From: an uncultured Prevotella sp.
Lineage (GTDB): Bacteria; Bacteroidota; Bacteroidia; Bacteroidales; Bacteroidaceae
Assembly (NCBI GenBank): GCA_900554695.1
Contig: USHV01000015.1
Coordinates: 1 to 64,000, forward strand
Length of the DNA stretch: 64,000 nucleotides
Reading direction: 5' to 3'
In this document: piece after piece, positions 35,270 to 43,491 of the stretch
How positions within the stretch are numbered: position 1 is the stretch's first letter
Layout: each line of letters begins with the position of its first letter
Notes under the pieces: model-generated
What the model saw: only the letters and a program-made list of their open reading frames with translations
Database searches by the model: none
What the model was told of the DNA's origin: nothing
Position numbers and translations under genes: made by a program

Positions 35270-36508
35270 TCAGTCGTCCATAATATTTTCAATCTCACAG
35301 CCGACCTCAACTATATTTGAACTCTTATAAATCACCTCACCCGTCGGAGATATTATGAAATAAGACGGTACATCAGATACACCGTACTCCGAATCCACCG
35401 GCCCGGCATCTTCCTTTCTTACACGAAACTGTTTCCACGTCATCATGTCGTCCAACGCCTTCAACCATTTGTCGCCATCGTCGTCCAACGACACGCCAAT
35501 CACGTTTAGCCGACCTTCATATTTGTCTTTTATCCCGCGCAACCTCGGCATTCCTGCCCTGCACGGTCCGCACCATGATGCCCAAAAATCCACAATATTA
35601 ACCTTGTCGCGGCTGAGTACGCTCTCCAGATTAACCTCTTCTCCACCCGCCGAAACCATGCAAAGATCGGCAAAGCGGCGACCTTTCACAAACTTCATAT
35701 AGCGTGGCATATCGGCAAGAAACCTTTTATAGCGCAACGTATCGGTATTGCCCGCGAACTTGTCTGCCGTGGATTCCAACATATCCTTCGTATAACAATA
35801 AGGCCGCTTCAGCTTTTTCATCTGCAATATGAGAGATATGGCGTACTCGGGATGGGCGTTTATGAAATCATCATTGATGCGTTCCACCGTCTTTCTCTGC
35901 TCCAAAGCCATCATCTTAAGACTGTCGAGCTCACTCTGCGGACGATTCATCGTCTCATTGCTCACCACATGATTGGTTGCTCCGAGCAGGCTTTCCGTAT
36001 GCCACAGCCTGTCTTCAGCCGCCATAACCGCGTCGCGCCATTCGTTGTAACGATTCTGTTCAGCCCCGCCTCTGACAACTGCGGCGGTCTCGCTCATCAT
36101 AGGCGACACCACAGGCTCGTCATAATTCATCACACGCGGAAGACGTGTCACATCGTCAACAGCAACACTCATGTCAGCATTGTCGAGCATGACAGTGACA
36201 TATCTTGCATCTCTGTCGTTGAAAAAAGAAGCAGCACGCGCATCGCAGAATATGATGTAAGCAAGCGCAGGACCGTCAACATGTCCGGAAACCTCAAACG
36301 TTCCGTCCTTAACAAGCGCCTCTGCCAACGGCTGTCTGCTTAAAACCATATTATTGAATCCGTAATACTCAGGAACGTCTATGTCATAGAAAATTACTAC
36401 CTTCATGCTGTCGGCCATGCCTCCAACACTTCCTTTTATACTGAAATCCCGACATTCGGCCGCGCACGATATAAACAAGGCCATGAAAAAAAGTACCAGT
36501 CTCGTCAT
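35270..36508 (-). CDS. TlpA-like thioredoxin-fold oxidoreductase with DUF4369-like N-terminal domain
   Basis: A 412-residue exported protein. I place the start at 36508, where a signal peptide (MTRLVLFFMALFISCAAEC) begins about 30 bp after a TATATTTG box; the frame stays open upstream but the extra 35 residues would precede the promoter. Residues about 20-130 match DUF4369 (ligand-binding beta domain), about 130-265 are helical, and about 270-412 form the thioredoxin domain with WASWCGPCRAGMPRLR (redox CXXC) and the cis-Pro segment VSDVPSYFIIS. It probably reduces or exchanges disulfides in the periplasm. It stands alone with its own terminator. Confidence 0.88.
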   Translation of the reverse strand: MTRLVLFFMALFISCAAECRDFSIKGSVGGMADSMKVVIFYDIDVPEYYGFNNMVLSRQPLAEALVKDGTFEVSGHVDGPALAYIIFCDARAASFFNDRDARYVTVMLDNADMSVAVDDVTRLPRVMNYDEPVVSPMMSETAAVVRGGAEQNRYNEWRDAVMAAEDRLWHTESLLGATNHVVSNETMNRPQSELDSLKMMALEQRKTVERINDDFINAHPEYAISLILQMKKLKRPYCYTKDMLESTADKFAGNTDTLRYKRFLADMPRYMKFVKGRRFADLCMVSAGGEEVNLESVLSRDKVNIVDFWASWCGPCRAGMPRLRGIKDKYEGRLNVIGVSLDDDGDKWLKALDDMMTWKQFRVRKEDAGPVDSEYGVSDVPSYFIISPTGEVIYKSSNIVEVGCEIENIMDD

Positions 36509-36537
36509 AAAAGCAATATATATACGGTTAGTTTTCT

Positions 36538-36545
36538 CAAATATA
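36538..36545 (-). promoter_or_regulatory. -7 box of TlpA-like gene promoter
   Basis: TATATTTG on the minus strand is an exact TAnnTTTG match and decides the choice of start at 36508. Confidence 0.65.
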
Positions 36546-36594
36546 AGAAATAAAGAACACACGTATATACGAGGCAGGAGAAATATAACATAAA

Positions 36595-36796
36595 TTAAAC
36601 CCAAATCGGTCATTAAACCGCAGCTGTTTCATATATTTTATGTATTCATCCTTTCAGCCGTCGTTTTGTTTTCCATTGACCTCTTTTGTCGTATTTTTCT
36701 TGACATAGCCCGCCATGCCTGCAAAAAATCCAACGGAAATATGCTCAATAAAAAGCAAAAATACTGACTTAATTCCAATGACCGATTCGGATTAAA
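36595..36796 (+). mobile_element. Inverted-repeat (MITE-like) element, copy 2
   Basis: 202 bp bounded by TTAAACCCAAATCGGTCAT (36595-36613) and its imperfect inverted copy ATGACCGATTCGGATTAAA (36778-36796). It is nearly collinear with copy 3 read on the opposite strand, sharing GACATAGCCCGCCATGCCTG, CAAAAAATCCAA and CATATATTTTATG-like blocks. No transposase. It lies between the TlpA-like gene promoter and the terminator of the phosphatase gene. Confidence 0.8.
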
Positions 36797-36800
36797 ATTG

Positions 36801-36840
36801 TGCAACAGAATGTGTATCAGACACACATCATTCTGTTGCA
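36801..36840 (-). terminator. Terminator-like hairpin after phosphatase gene
   Basis: A perfect 12-bp stem TGCAACAGAATG/CATTCTGTTGCA is followed on the minus strand by CAATTTTAAT. It lies 45 bp beyond the stop of the phosphatase gene. Confidence 0.65.
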
Positions 36841-36884
36841 AAATATATAAAAGCCACCTTACAATCTGCAGGTGACACAACACA

Positions 36885-37358
36885 TCATAGCTCAGCCAGA
36901 AGTCCGGCGCAGGCATCCTCTATCAGATCGAGGGCATAATCGAAGTCTGAATCGTCGCCGTAGTAAGGATCGGGAATCTCGCTTACGCCTACGTGGGCCG
37001 TCATATACGAGCCGAGCATCCTCACCTTGTCCTTCTCCTCAGGCGTGGAAGCCATGGCAGTGACGGCACGCACGTTGGCGTTATCCATCACAAGGATGAG
37101 GTCGAAGCGGCTGAAATCGGCCTTGGAAAGCTGACGTGCACGGCTGTCGAACTTATAACCACGCACTGCTCCGCGCCGACGCATACGGCTGTCGGGCAAC
37201 TGTCCGATGTGCCATCCGCCTATTCCGGCAGAGTCGATGAAAAACTCGTCCTCGCGTCCGGCCTTCTCCACGAGCGCCTTCATCACGCCCTCGGCCGCCG
37301 GACTGCGGCATATATTGCCGAGGCAAACAAACAACAGTCTTTTCTTACTTTTCTTCAT
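36885..37358 (-). CDS. Low-molecular-weight protein-tyrosine phosphatase
   Basis: A 157-residue cytoplasmic phosphatase. The P-loop CLGNICRSP (12-20) contains the nucleophile Cys12 and Arg18, and the general-acid loop IPDPYYGDDSDFD lies near 128-140. Such enzymes reverse tyrosine phosphorylation, often on BY-kinases that control polysaccharide export; no BY-kinase is nearby. Its first codons overlap the end of rmuC by 14 bp, so the two are translationally coupled. Confidence 0.93.
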   Translation of the reverse strand: MKKSKKRLLFVCLGNICRSPAAEGVMKALVEKAGREDEFFIDSAGIGGWHIGQLPDSRMRRRGAVRGYKFDSRARQLSKADFSRFDLILVMDNANVRAVTAMASTPEEKDKVRMLGSYMTAHVGVSEIPDPYYGDDSDFDYALDLIEDACAGLLAEL

Positions 37359-38718
37359 AATCGTCGTCTAATAGTGTCTGTGATTCTGGTATGGGATAGT
37401 TGGCGCTCTCCTTCACGCCGAGCGACTTCAGCTCGTTGGCTTTCTGCACAATGCTCTGGCGTCCGGTGTAAGCCTTGTTGTAGGCGTCGTCGTAGTCCTT
37501 GTGCAGAGTGTCGATGTCCTTCTTCAGCTTGTCAAACCTCTTGATGAACTCTCCCACGCGCTTTATCATTTCGTCCGCCATAGCAAAGACCTTCTTCTGG
37601 CTCTCGGTCTGAGCATACTGACGCCACGCGATCTGAATCATACGGAGTATTGCCATGAGGTTCTGCTGTCCGGTTATGAACACGTGTCGGTCGAACGCCT
37701 CGCGCCAAATCTTCGGGTCGTGAGCCAATGCCAGCTGCAGCGCACCCTCGTTCGGCACGAACATTATGACGAAGTCGATGGCCCTGCGCGGCTTTACTAT
37801 GTAGCGGCTGTAGTCTTTCTTCGCGAGGTTAACGGCCTGGGTGCGCACGCTCTTCACCAAATCGTCGGCATACTTGCGCTTCAACGTCTCGTCGTCGGTG
37901 TTCACATACTGATAGTAAGCATCTATGGACATCTTCGAATCTATCACCACATCCTCGTTGTCAGGATAATGCAGGATGACATCGGGAATCATACGCTTGC
38001 CGCTCTCGTCGTTCACAATGACGTTACCCTTGTCGTCTGTTATGGTCTGCTGCACGTCGTAGTCCACCCCACACTTGTATCCCTGCGAGTCGAGAATCTC
38101 GGTCAGCATGCGCTCGCCCCAGTTACCCTGCGCCTTGTTGCCGCCCCTTATCACGTTGGTGAGCATTGTCGCCGTGCGGTCTATCTTAGTAGTCTGGTCG
38201 CTCATGGCCTTGAGCTGTTCCGAGAGCGACGCCGTATTCTTTGCCGTCTCGCTGTTGGTGACACGTATTGCCTCCTGCAACTGCTTGAGATTGTCGCGCA
38301 GCGGTTTTGTGATGTTCTCCATACTCTCCGAGTTGTCGGCCTTCAGGCGGTCGGTGGTCTGGCTCAGCACCTTTGTCGCGAGGTTGGCAAACTGCTCCTG
38401 AACGGTCTTCAGCTGCTGCTCGAACTGCTCCTGCCGCAACTGCATCTCCTTGGAATTGTGCTCACGCTCGGCCTTCAGCTCCGCCCCCACACGCTCGGCC
38501 TCGACCCTCGCCTGCACCATCTCGCCGTTTATCCTTGCCGTCTCGGCCCTGGCACTTTCGGTCTCCGCCTTGAGCTGCGCGGCTGTCTGCTCCAGCTGCG
38601 TGGCTCTCTGCTCAGCCAGCGCGAGCCCTGTTCTGACACTTCTCACCTTCGACTGCATGAGGAAAAACACCATGGCGCAGCCCACGGCGATACCAATTAT
38701 CAAATAAACAATCTCCAT
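37345..38718 (-). CDS. rmuC: DNA recombination protein RmuC
   Basis: A 457-residue protein from the start MEIVYLIIGIAVGC at 38718. The upstream 70 codons are open but lack family similarity, and a promoter box (TATATTTG) lies at 38811-38818. An N-terminal membrane helix (3-22) is followed by a long coiled coil (about 25-150, alternating Ala/Glu/Gln/Arg) and the RmuC nuclease-like domain (about 200-430, GGNKAQGNWGERMLTEILDS, DVILHYPDNEDVVIDSKMS and PNEGALQLAL). RmuC limits recombination at inverted repeats in E. coli. The LMW phosphatase gene follows with overlap. Confidence 0.92.
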   Translation of the reverse strand: MEIVYLIIGIAVGCAMVFFLMQSKVRSVRTGLALAEQRATQLEQTAAQLKAETESARAETARINGEMVQARVEAERVGAELKAEREHNSKEMQLRQEQFEQQLKTVQEQFANLATKVLSQTTDRLKADNSESMENITKPLRDNLKQLQEAIRVTNSETAKNTASLSEQLKAMSDQTTKIDRTATMLTNVIRGGNKAQGNWGERMLTEILDSQGYKCGVDYDVQQTITDDKGNVIVNDESGKRMIPDVILHYPDNEDVVIDSKMSIDAYYQYVNTDDETLKRKYADDLVKSVRTQAVNLAKKDYSRYIVKPRRAIDFVIMFVPNEGALQLALAHDPKIWREAFDRHVFITGQQNLMAILRMIQIAWRQYAQTESQKKVFAMADEMIKRVGEFIKRFDKLKKDIDTLHKDYDDAYNKAYTGRQSIVQKANELKSLGVKESANYPIPESQTLLDDDYEEK

Positions 38719-38810
38719 ATATGATATATATTTAAAGTCATCTGCACATTCCGTGCCCTGAACGACACGCCGAAAAAGCGTCGCGACGCAAGGCAAAACG
38801 CGGAAAGTCG

Positions 38811-38818
38811 CAAATATA
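38811..38818 (-). promoter_or_regulatory. -7 box of rmuC promoter
   Basis: TATATTTG on the minus strand, about 92 bp upstream of the chosen rmuC start. No strong upstream TTTG at the standard distance. Confidence 0.5.
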
Positions 38819-39026
38819 ACAAATTTTCCCGGCATAAGAGATACATTTTCCGAAAAAAATAAACGGAACCAAGGCAGACTGAAAATCATCACATTATACC
38901 TGCCATAAAGTTGAAGATAAAAACACAAATAAACCCATTTTATTATATATTTTCATTTCAACAACCATAAAAATGCATGCTGTGTGCGCACACGGTGGAT
39001 TTTTTCGGAAAAAAGGTAAAAATAAT

Positions 39027-39057
39027 TTTGGAGGTCACAAAAAAAGCCCTATCTTTG
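39027..39057 (+). promoter_or_regulatory. Promoter of small RNA gene
   Basis: TTTG (39027-39030), 19 bp, TATCTTTG (39050-39057): the best match in the window to the Bacteroidota vegetative promoter, pointing into a non-coding stretch that ends in a terminator. Confidence 0.8.
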
Positions 39058-39062
39058 TAAAC

Positions 39063-39156
39063 GTTATCCTGAAAACAATCTTTTTACCTTAATGGAAGAG
39101 ACTAATACCTATTGAAGATTTGAAGCGGTCGCCTGTGAAGGTTGTCGCTTTTTTTT
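39063..39156 (+). ncRNA. Probable small RNA, about 93 nt
   Basis: Between the promoter at 39027-39057 and a terminator hairpin at 39123-39150 (AAGCG...CGCTT with G-T pairs and CC/GG at the loop, followed by eight T) there is no credible coding sequence. The transcript would begin near 39063 and contain GTTATCC, CAATCTTTTTACCTT, AATGGAAGAG, CTAATACCTATTGAAGATTT in this order. It ends 100 bp before the TIGR02757 gene, so it could alternatively be an attenuated leader of that gene. Related words recur at 537-825. I do not recognise the family; a known Bacteroidales sRNA family is possible. Confidence 0.6.
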
Positions 39157-39256
39157 ATGTCCTGCGGTAAGGAAGGCAAACCGTGATTGAGGACTGAAAA
39201 AACAGAAATGAGAACTGAAAAGAACGAGGGAGAGAACTTCTAAAAAGATGTAATCA

Positions 39257-39997
39257 ATGGATAAAGATACAGCAGACTATATAAGACTTCTTGCGGAGAG
39301 ATATGAGACGGCCGACTTTCTGAAAGACGACCCGAGCCTGTTCATGCACAAGGTGGAGGGCGCGGCAGACATGGAGGTGATGGCCTTCGCGGCGTCGTGC
39401 CTGAGCTACGGATCGCGCAAGCAGTTTTTCCCGAAAATACAATACATGCTCGACCGCTCCGGCGGAAGAATGGACGAATGGGTGCGCAGCGGCAGCTTTG
39501 CCGGCGACATTCCCGACGAGGACCGGTGCTACTACCGGCTCTACACGCAGCACGACATGCACATGTTGTTGCAGACTCTGCGTGCATTGCTGACCGAACA
39601 CGGCAGTCTGGGACAGTTTGTCCGCGCCAACGCCACCGACGGCTACGGAGCCGTGAGCGCCATCTGTTCTTACTTCGCGGCGCATAACGCGAGCACGGTG
39701 ATACCGCGCGACACCAAGTCGGCGTGCAAGCGTGTGTGCATGTTCATGCGCTGGATGGTGCGCGACGGCTCGCCTGTAGACCTTGGTCTGTGGACACGGT
39801 TCATCGACAAGCGCACGCTCATCATGCCGCTCGACACTCACGTGGTGCAACAGTCGCAACGCTTGGGTCTGCTCACGAGTCGCACGGCATCCATGAGTGC
39901 GGCACGCCGACTGTCGAAAGCCATGCTCGAGGTGTTCCCTGACGATCCGCTCAAAGGCGACTTCGCCCTCTTCGGCTACGGCGTGAACAACGACTGA
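39257..39997 (+). CDS. TIGR02757 family protein
   Basis: A 246-residue cytoplasmic protein of the TIGR02757/DUF2400 family, widespread in Bacteroidota and of unknown function. Recognisable blocks are SLFMHKVEGAADMEVMAFAA near 28-48, SYGSRKQF, the CKRVCMFMRWMVR helix, and LIMPLDTHVVQQSQRLGLL in the C-terminal third, which resembles the helix-hairpin-helix DNA glycosylase fold (LDTHV...). A DNA repair link is therefore possible but inferred. It lies downstream of the small RNA gene and is followed by repeat-filled intergenic DNA. Confidence 0.85.
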   Translation: MDKDTADYIRLLAERYETADFLKDDPSLFMHKVEGAADMEVMAFAASCLSYGSRKQFFPKIQYMLDRSGGRMDEWVRSGSFAGDIPDEDRCYYRLYTQHDMHMLLQTLRALLTEHGSLGQFVRANATDGYGAVSAICSYFAAHNASTVIPRDTKSACKRVCMFMRWMVRDGSPVDLGLWTRFIDKRTLIMPLDTHVVQQSQRLGLLTSRTASMSAARRLSKAMLEVFPDDPLKGDFALFGYGVNND

Positions 39998-40086
39998 AGG
40001 GCAGGAGCGCGCCACATCTCTTTTACGGATACTCAACCTGAGTTTCAATAAAAGGGATGAACGCCGTATAAGGACAGTCCCCGGAT

Positions 40087-40288
40087 TTAACCCGAATCGG
40101 TCATTAGAATCCAGTCTGTATTTTTGTTTTATATTGAGCGTATTTTCATTTGATTTTTTGCAGGCATAGCGGGCTATGTCAAGAAAAATCAAACAAAAAG
40201 AAGCCAATAGAAAGCAAAAAGACGACTGAAAGCATGAATGCATAAAATATATAAAACATGCGCGGTCTGATGACCGATTTGGGTTTAA
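40087..40288 (-). mobile_element. Inverted-repeat (MITE-like) element, copy 3 (opposite orientation)
   Basis: 202 bp with ends TTAACCCGAATCGGTCAT (40087-40104) and ATGACCGATTTGGGTTTAA (40270-40288), the best-preserved terminal inverted repeats of the three copies. The interior is the reverse complement of copy 2 (GCAGGCATAGCGGGCTATGTC in part, CAAGAAAAATC). Same length as copy 2. Confidence 0.82.
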
Positions 40289-40417
40289 CATTTTTAGGTT
40301 AAATTTCAAGCGTAAAAAATCTCTTCGTCCGTTCACATTCCAGAAACGGAGCAACGGTAAAACGGGCTTGATTAGCCGACGGAAACGAAACCGAAGAACA
40401 ATTTTCCGGACACCGCA

Positions 40418-40527
40418 GCCCGAAAAGCACCATTTCGCAACCTGATTAAGCCCATATCACACCACAATAAAGCCCATTTCATGACATGATAAAGCCCGAA
40501 TCGCACTCTGATAAAGTGCATTTCGCA
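40418..40527 (-). repeat. 22-bp palindromic-unit array 4 (five units)
   Basis: Units start on the plus strand at 40418, 40440, 40462, 40484 and 40506. Cores are CGAAAAGCACCATTTCG, TGATTAAGCCCATATCA, CAATAAAGCCCATTTCA, TGATAAAGCCCGAATCG and TGATAAAGTGCATTTCG. On the minus strand a flank resembling that of element 5 precedes it (TTTTTTCGGACAGACACG, then CTTCGGCCGTAAAAA), so the element appears reversed like element 3. Confidence 0.87.
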
Positions 40528-40822
40528 AGGCAGAAAAAACACGGCTGGCGACTGATGAAACATAAAGCGTTGTAAGACAATGATTTGCGCAAACCGCCCA
40601 AAATTCGGATTTTTACGGCCGAAGACGTGTCTGTCCGAAAAAATCGCGGCTATGGAGACGAATCATTTAACATTCGACATATTATAATTCACCATACGCA
40701 CACAACCGCCCTTGCGCTTACGTCAGACCCACGCCCCGCTTACGACTGTGCAGGAAGCTCCAAAGGCCGTTTACTTTTACTTTCTTTAACAAACCATATC
40801 CATAACTTACGATATTTTTCAA

Positions 40823-40830
40823 TATATTTG
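40823..40830 (+). promoter_or_regulatory. -7 box immediately upstream of trmD
   Basis: TATATTTG ends only 6 bp before the trmD ATG, so transcription would begin at or near the start codon. The upstream element is not clear. Confidence 0.5.
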
Positions 40831-40836
40831 CAGAAT

Positions 40837-41514
40837 ATGAGAATAGACATTATCACTGTTTTGCCCGAAATGCTCGAGGGCTTCGTGAACGAATCGATAC
40901 TCGCAAGGGCACAGAAAAAAGGACTGGCAGAGATACACCTGCACAACCTACGCGACTACACCACGGACAAGTGGCGCCGCGTGGACGACTATCCGTATGG
41001 CGGTTTTGCCGGAATGGTGATGCAGTGCGAGCCAATAGACCGCTGCATATCGGCGCTGAAGGCTGAGCGCGACTACGACGAGGTGATATTCACTTCGCCC
41101 GACGGCGAGCAGTTCGACCAGCACGTGGCCAACGACCTCTCGATGAAGGAGAACATCATAATCCTGTGCGGCCACTACAAAGGCATCGACCAGCGGGTGC
41201 GCGACCATCTCATCACGCGCGAGATAAGCATCGGCGACTACGTGCTCACCGGTGGCGAACTGGCGGCCGCGGTCATGGCCGACGCCATAGTAAGAGTGGT
41301 GCCGGGAGTGATAGGCGACGACCAGAGTGCCCTGAGCGACTGTTTCCAGGACGACATGCTGTCTGCCCCCATCTACACCCGCCCGGCCGACTATAAGGGC
41401 TGGAAGGTGCCCGACATTCTGCTTAGCGGCAACGAGGCCAAGATAAAGGAATGGGAGATGGAGCAGGCTATGGAGCGCACACGCCGCCTCAGACCCGACC
41501 TTCTGGAGAAATGA
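40837..41514 (+). CDS. trmD: tRNA (guanine-N1)-methyltransferase
   Basis: A 225-residue SPOUT-class enzyme that methylates G37 of tRNAs with G36, preventing frameshifting. I use the ATG at 40837 ([13 protein letters not shown]); the frame is open for 84 codons upstream but this extension has no similarity and overlaps array flank DNA. Family blocks are present: [23 protein letters not shown] (the knot region), [15 protein letters not shown] and [16 protein letters not shown] ([20 protein letters not shown]). The length is close to normal, slightly short at the C-terminus. No rpsP or rimM neighbours are present. Confidence 0.95.
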   Translation: MRIDIITVLPEMLEGFVNESILARAQKKGLAEIHLHNLRDYTTDKWRRVDDYPYGGFAGMVMQCEPIDRCISALKAERDYDEVIFTSPDGEQFDQHVANDLSMKENIIILCGHYKGIDQRVRDHLITREISIGDYVLTGGELAAAVMADAIVRVVPGVIGDDQSALSDCFQDDMLSAPIYTRPADYKGWKVPDILLSGNEAKIKEWEMEQAMERTRRLRPDLLEK

Positions 41515-41611
41515 GCCACGCATAATGCCTCCACAGCCGGACGATACCGGCGAAGAACCATGATAACCTAAAGATAAGATATGAAAAAAAACAAACCTTT
41601 TCCGCACATCA

Positions 41612-42697
41612 TTGTGTATATTCATATCGCTCTTGGTCTGCTGCGTGGCAACCGCCGCGGCAGGCAACGACAATGACAAACCGCTGCGCATAGCCGTGGC
41701 GGGAGTGGCTCACGGACATCTTAACGACGTACTCTCACGCATGGACAGAGGCGACTTCGAGGTGGTTGGAGTGTATGAGAAGGACGACCGCATGCGTCAG
41801 GACAACGGATTCACCCGCCGCGGCGACAAGGTTCCGTTCTTTGCCGACCTCGGCGAAATGCTCGACAAGACCCATCCCGAGGCTGTCGTGGCATACGGTC
41901 CGATATACGACCACCTGGAAGTGGTGGAAGCATGCGCGCCAAGAGGAATACACGTGATGGTGGAAAAGCCGCTGGCGGTGAACATGAAGCACGCCAAGCG
42001 CATGGCAAAGCTGGCACGCCAGTACGGCATACAGCTGCTCACCAACTATGAGACGAGCTGGTACAGCTCCAATCACGAGGCTTACAGAATGGTGAAGGAC
42101 GGACAGATAGGCGACATAACGCGCATACTTGTATATGACGGACATCAGGGGCCGATAGAGATAGGATGCGGCAAGGACTTCACCACGTGGCTCACCGACC
42201 CGGTGATGAACGGCGGCGGAGCGATAACCGACTTCGGATGCTACGGCGCGAACATCGCCACATGGCTGTTCGACGGGCGCAAACCGCTGAGCGTATATGC
42301 CGTGACAAACACACAGAAACCTGACAAATATCCCGACGTTGACGACGACGCGACAATCATACTGCAATATCCCGGTGTGACGGTGCAGCTCATGCCGTCG
42401 TGGAACTGGCCGATGAACCGCAAGGATATGTACATATACGGTTCGAAGGGATACATCTATCAAAGCACTCCGTCGCGCATGTCGCTCTACAAGGACGGCA
42501 AGGAGAAAGACGTGAAGACCAAACCTCTGAGCGCGCCCTACGACGACTCGTTCCGCTATCTGAAGGCTGCCGTGCGCGGAGAGATAACGGTGCAGCCAAC
42601 CGACCTCGCATCGCTGGAGAACAATCTGACGGTGGTTGAGATTCTGAGTGCCGCAGTGAAGAGCGCACGCACCGGCAAACCGGTACGCCTGAAATGA
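41612..42697 (+). CDS. Gfo/Idh/MocA family oxidoreductase (exported), start disrupted
   Basis: The intact frame has an NAD-binding Rossmann part (LRIAVAGVAHGHL near 26-38, the EKPLAVNMKHAKRM block at about 117-130) and the C-terminal domain with GGGAITDFGCYGAN. Most relatives oxidise or reduce sugars and related alcohols. A TTG at 41612 is the first start in frame, giving 361 residues. The natural start is probably ATG at 41581: with one A fewer in the A8 run (41584-41591) it would read M-KKTNLFRTSLCIFISLLV, a complete signal peptide. As the sequence stands that ATG is out of frame. Substrate is unknown. Confidence 0.8.
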   Translation: MCIFISLLVCCVATAAAGNDNDKPLRIAVAGVAHGHLNDVLSRMDRGDFEVVGVYEKDDRMRQDNGFTRRGDKVPFFADLGEMLDKTHPEAVVAYGPIYDHLEVVEACAPRGIHVMVEKPLAVNMKHAKRMAKLARQYGIQLLTNYETSWYSSNHEAYRMVKDGQIGDITRILVYDGHQGPIEIGCGKDFTTWLTDPVMNGGGAITDFGCYGANIATWLFDGRKPLSVYAVTNTQKPDKYPDVDDDATIILQYPGVTVQLMPSWNWPMNRKDMYIYGSKGYIYQSTPSRMSLYKDGKEKDVKTKPLSAPYDDSFRYLKAAVRGEITVQPTDLASLENNLTVVEILSAAVKSARTGKPVRLK

Positions 42698-42821
42698 ACG
42701 GCGACGCGACCAACACACACGTAACACACGATTTTACGCCTGTCGCCGGAGACACGGTCCCCACTCCAGTGCAGACGACATAAACAAAAGTTGGGAGCCA
42801 AAATTAAAACCTAAATTAATT

Positions 42822-43391
42822 ATGAGAGAATTGACAGTACTTCCACAGTTGGAATTCACAGAAGCGCTAAAAGCCTTCTGGAATAAGATAGCACAATTTC
42901 AAGGCCGTTCGCGCCGCTCCGAATTCTGGTGGACCTATCTCGCCTACTTCGTGACATCCATAATATTCTCGTTCGTGCCAATCATCGGCAACATCGTAAC
43001 ACTATTGTTCGGACTGGCCATCATACCGATAACATTCCGTCGGTTGCACGACACTGGACGAAGCGGATGGTGGTATGGCGTGAGCATAATAGGGAGCCTG
43101 GTATTCACCGTCTATTTAATCATCTTGATAATAGGTGCTATCGGCATAAGCGCAGGCATGTCCGAATTTTCATCCATGTCTGATACTGAAATCATGGAGA
43201 AGCTATTCACCGGAGCAACAATGTCATACATCCTCTTCGGTCTGCTTGTGGGAATTGTATATAACATCATCGTTCTGGTGTTCCTCTGCCAGGACAGCCA
43301 GAAGGAAGCAAACAAATATGGCCCGTCACCGAAATATGTTGATGTGGATGCTGACGCTTATGGACAGGACTATACGCAGACAACTTTTTAA
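42822..43391 (+). CDS. DUF805 family membrane protein (first of a pair)
   Basis: A 189-residue membrane protein. The N-terminal FQGRSRRSEFWW block (about 24-35) and the RRLHDTGRSGWW block (about 70-81) are the DUF805 signatures. Hydrophobic segments lie at about 38-55, 55-68, 83-108 and 128-150, and a polar tail follows LCQDSQKEANKYGPSPKY. Function is unknown. It is followed by its own terminator and then by a shorter paralogue in the same direction. Confidence 0.9.
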   Translation: MRELTVLPQLEFTEALKAFWNKIAQFQGRSRRSEFWWTYLAYFVTSIIFSFVPIIGNIVTLLFGLAIIPITFRRLHDTGRSGWWYGVSIIGSLVFTVYLIILIIGAIGISAGMSEFSSMSDTEIMEKLFTGATMSYILFGLLVGIVYNIIVLVFLCQDSQKEANKYGPSPKYVDVDADAYGQDYTQTTF

Positions 43392-43424
43392 CGAATGACA
43401 GAATAGACATATTTCAGATACACC

Positions 43425-43462
43425 GCTGTCCATCGTACAATTACGGTGGACAGCACTCTTTT
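43425..43462 (+). terminator. Intrinsic terminator between the two DUF805 genes
   Basis: The stem GCTGTCCATCGT/ACGGTGGACAGC (one G-T pair) has a 6-base loop and is followed by ACTCTTTT. Confidence 0.75.
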
Positions 43463-43491
43463 AAGAACACATACATAAATCAGAAGGCACT

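Larger units (their letters stand above)
39998..40836. other. Intergenic region holding inverted-repeat copy 3 and 22-bp array 4
   Basis: 840 bp without a gene. 40087-40288 is inverted-repeat element copy 3. 40418-40527 is 22-bp array 4, with reverse-orientation flank words near 40600-40650. The trmD promoter box is at the right edge. Confidence 0.65.

Noticed and set aside
40585..40836. N-terminal extension of TrmD by 84 residues
   Set aside because: TrmD proteins start at the equivalent of 40837 ([12 protein letters not shown]); the extension overlaps repeat flank DNA and would precede the promoter box.
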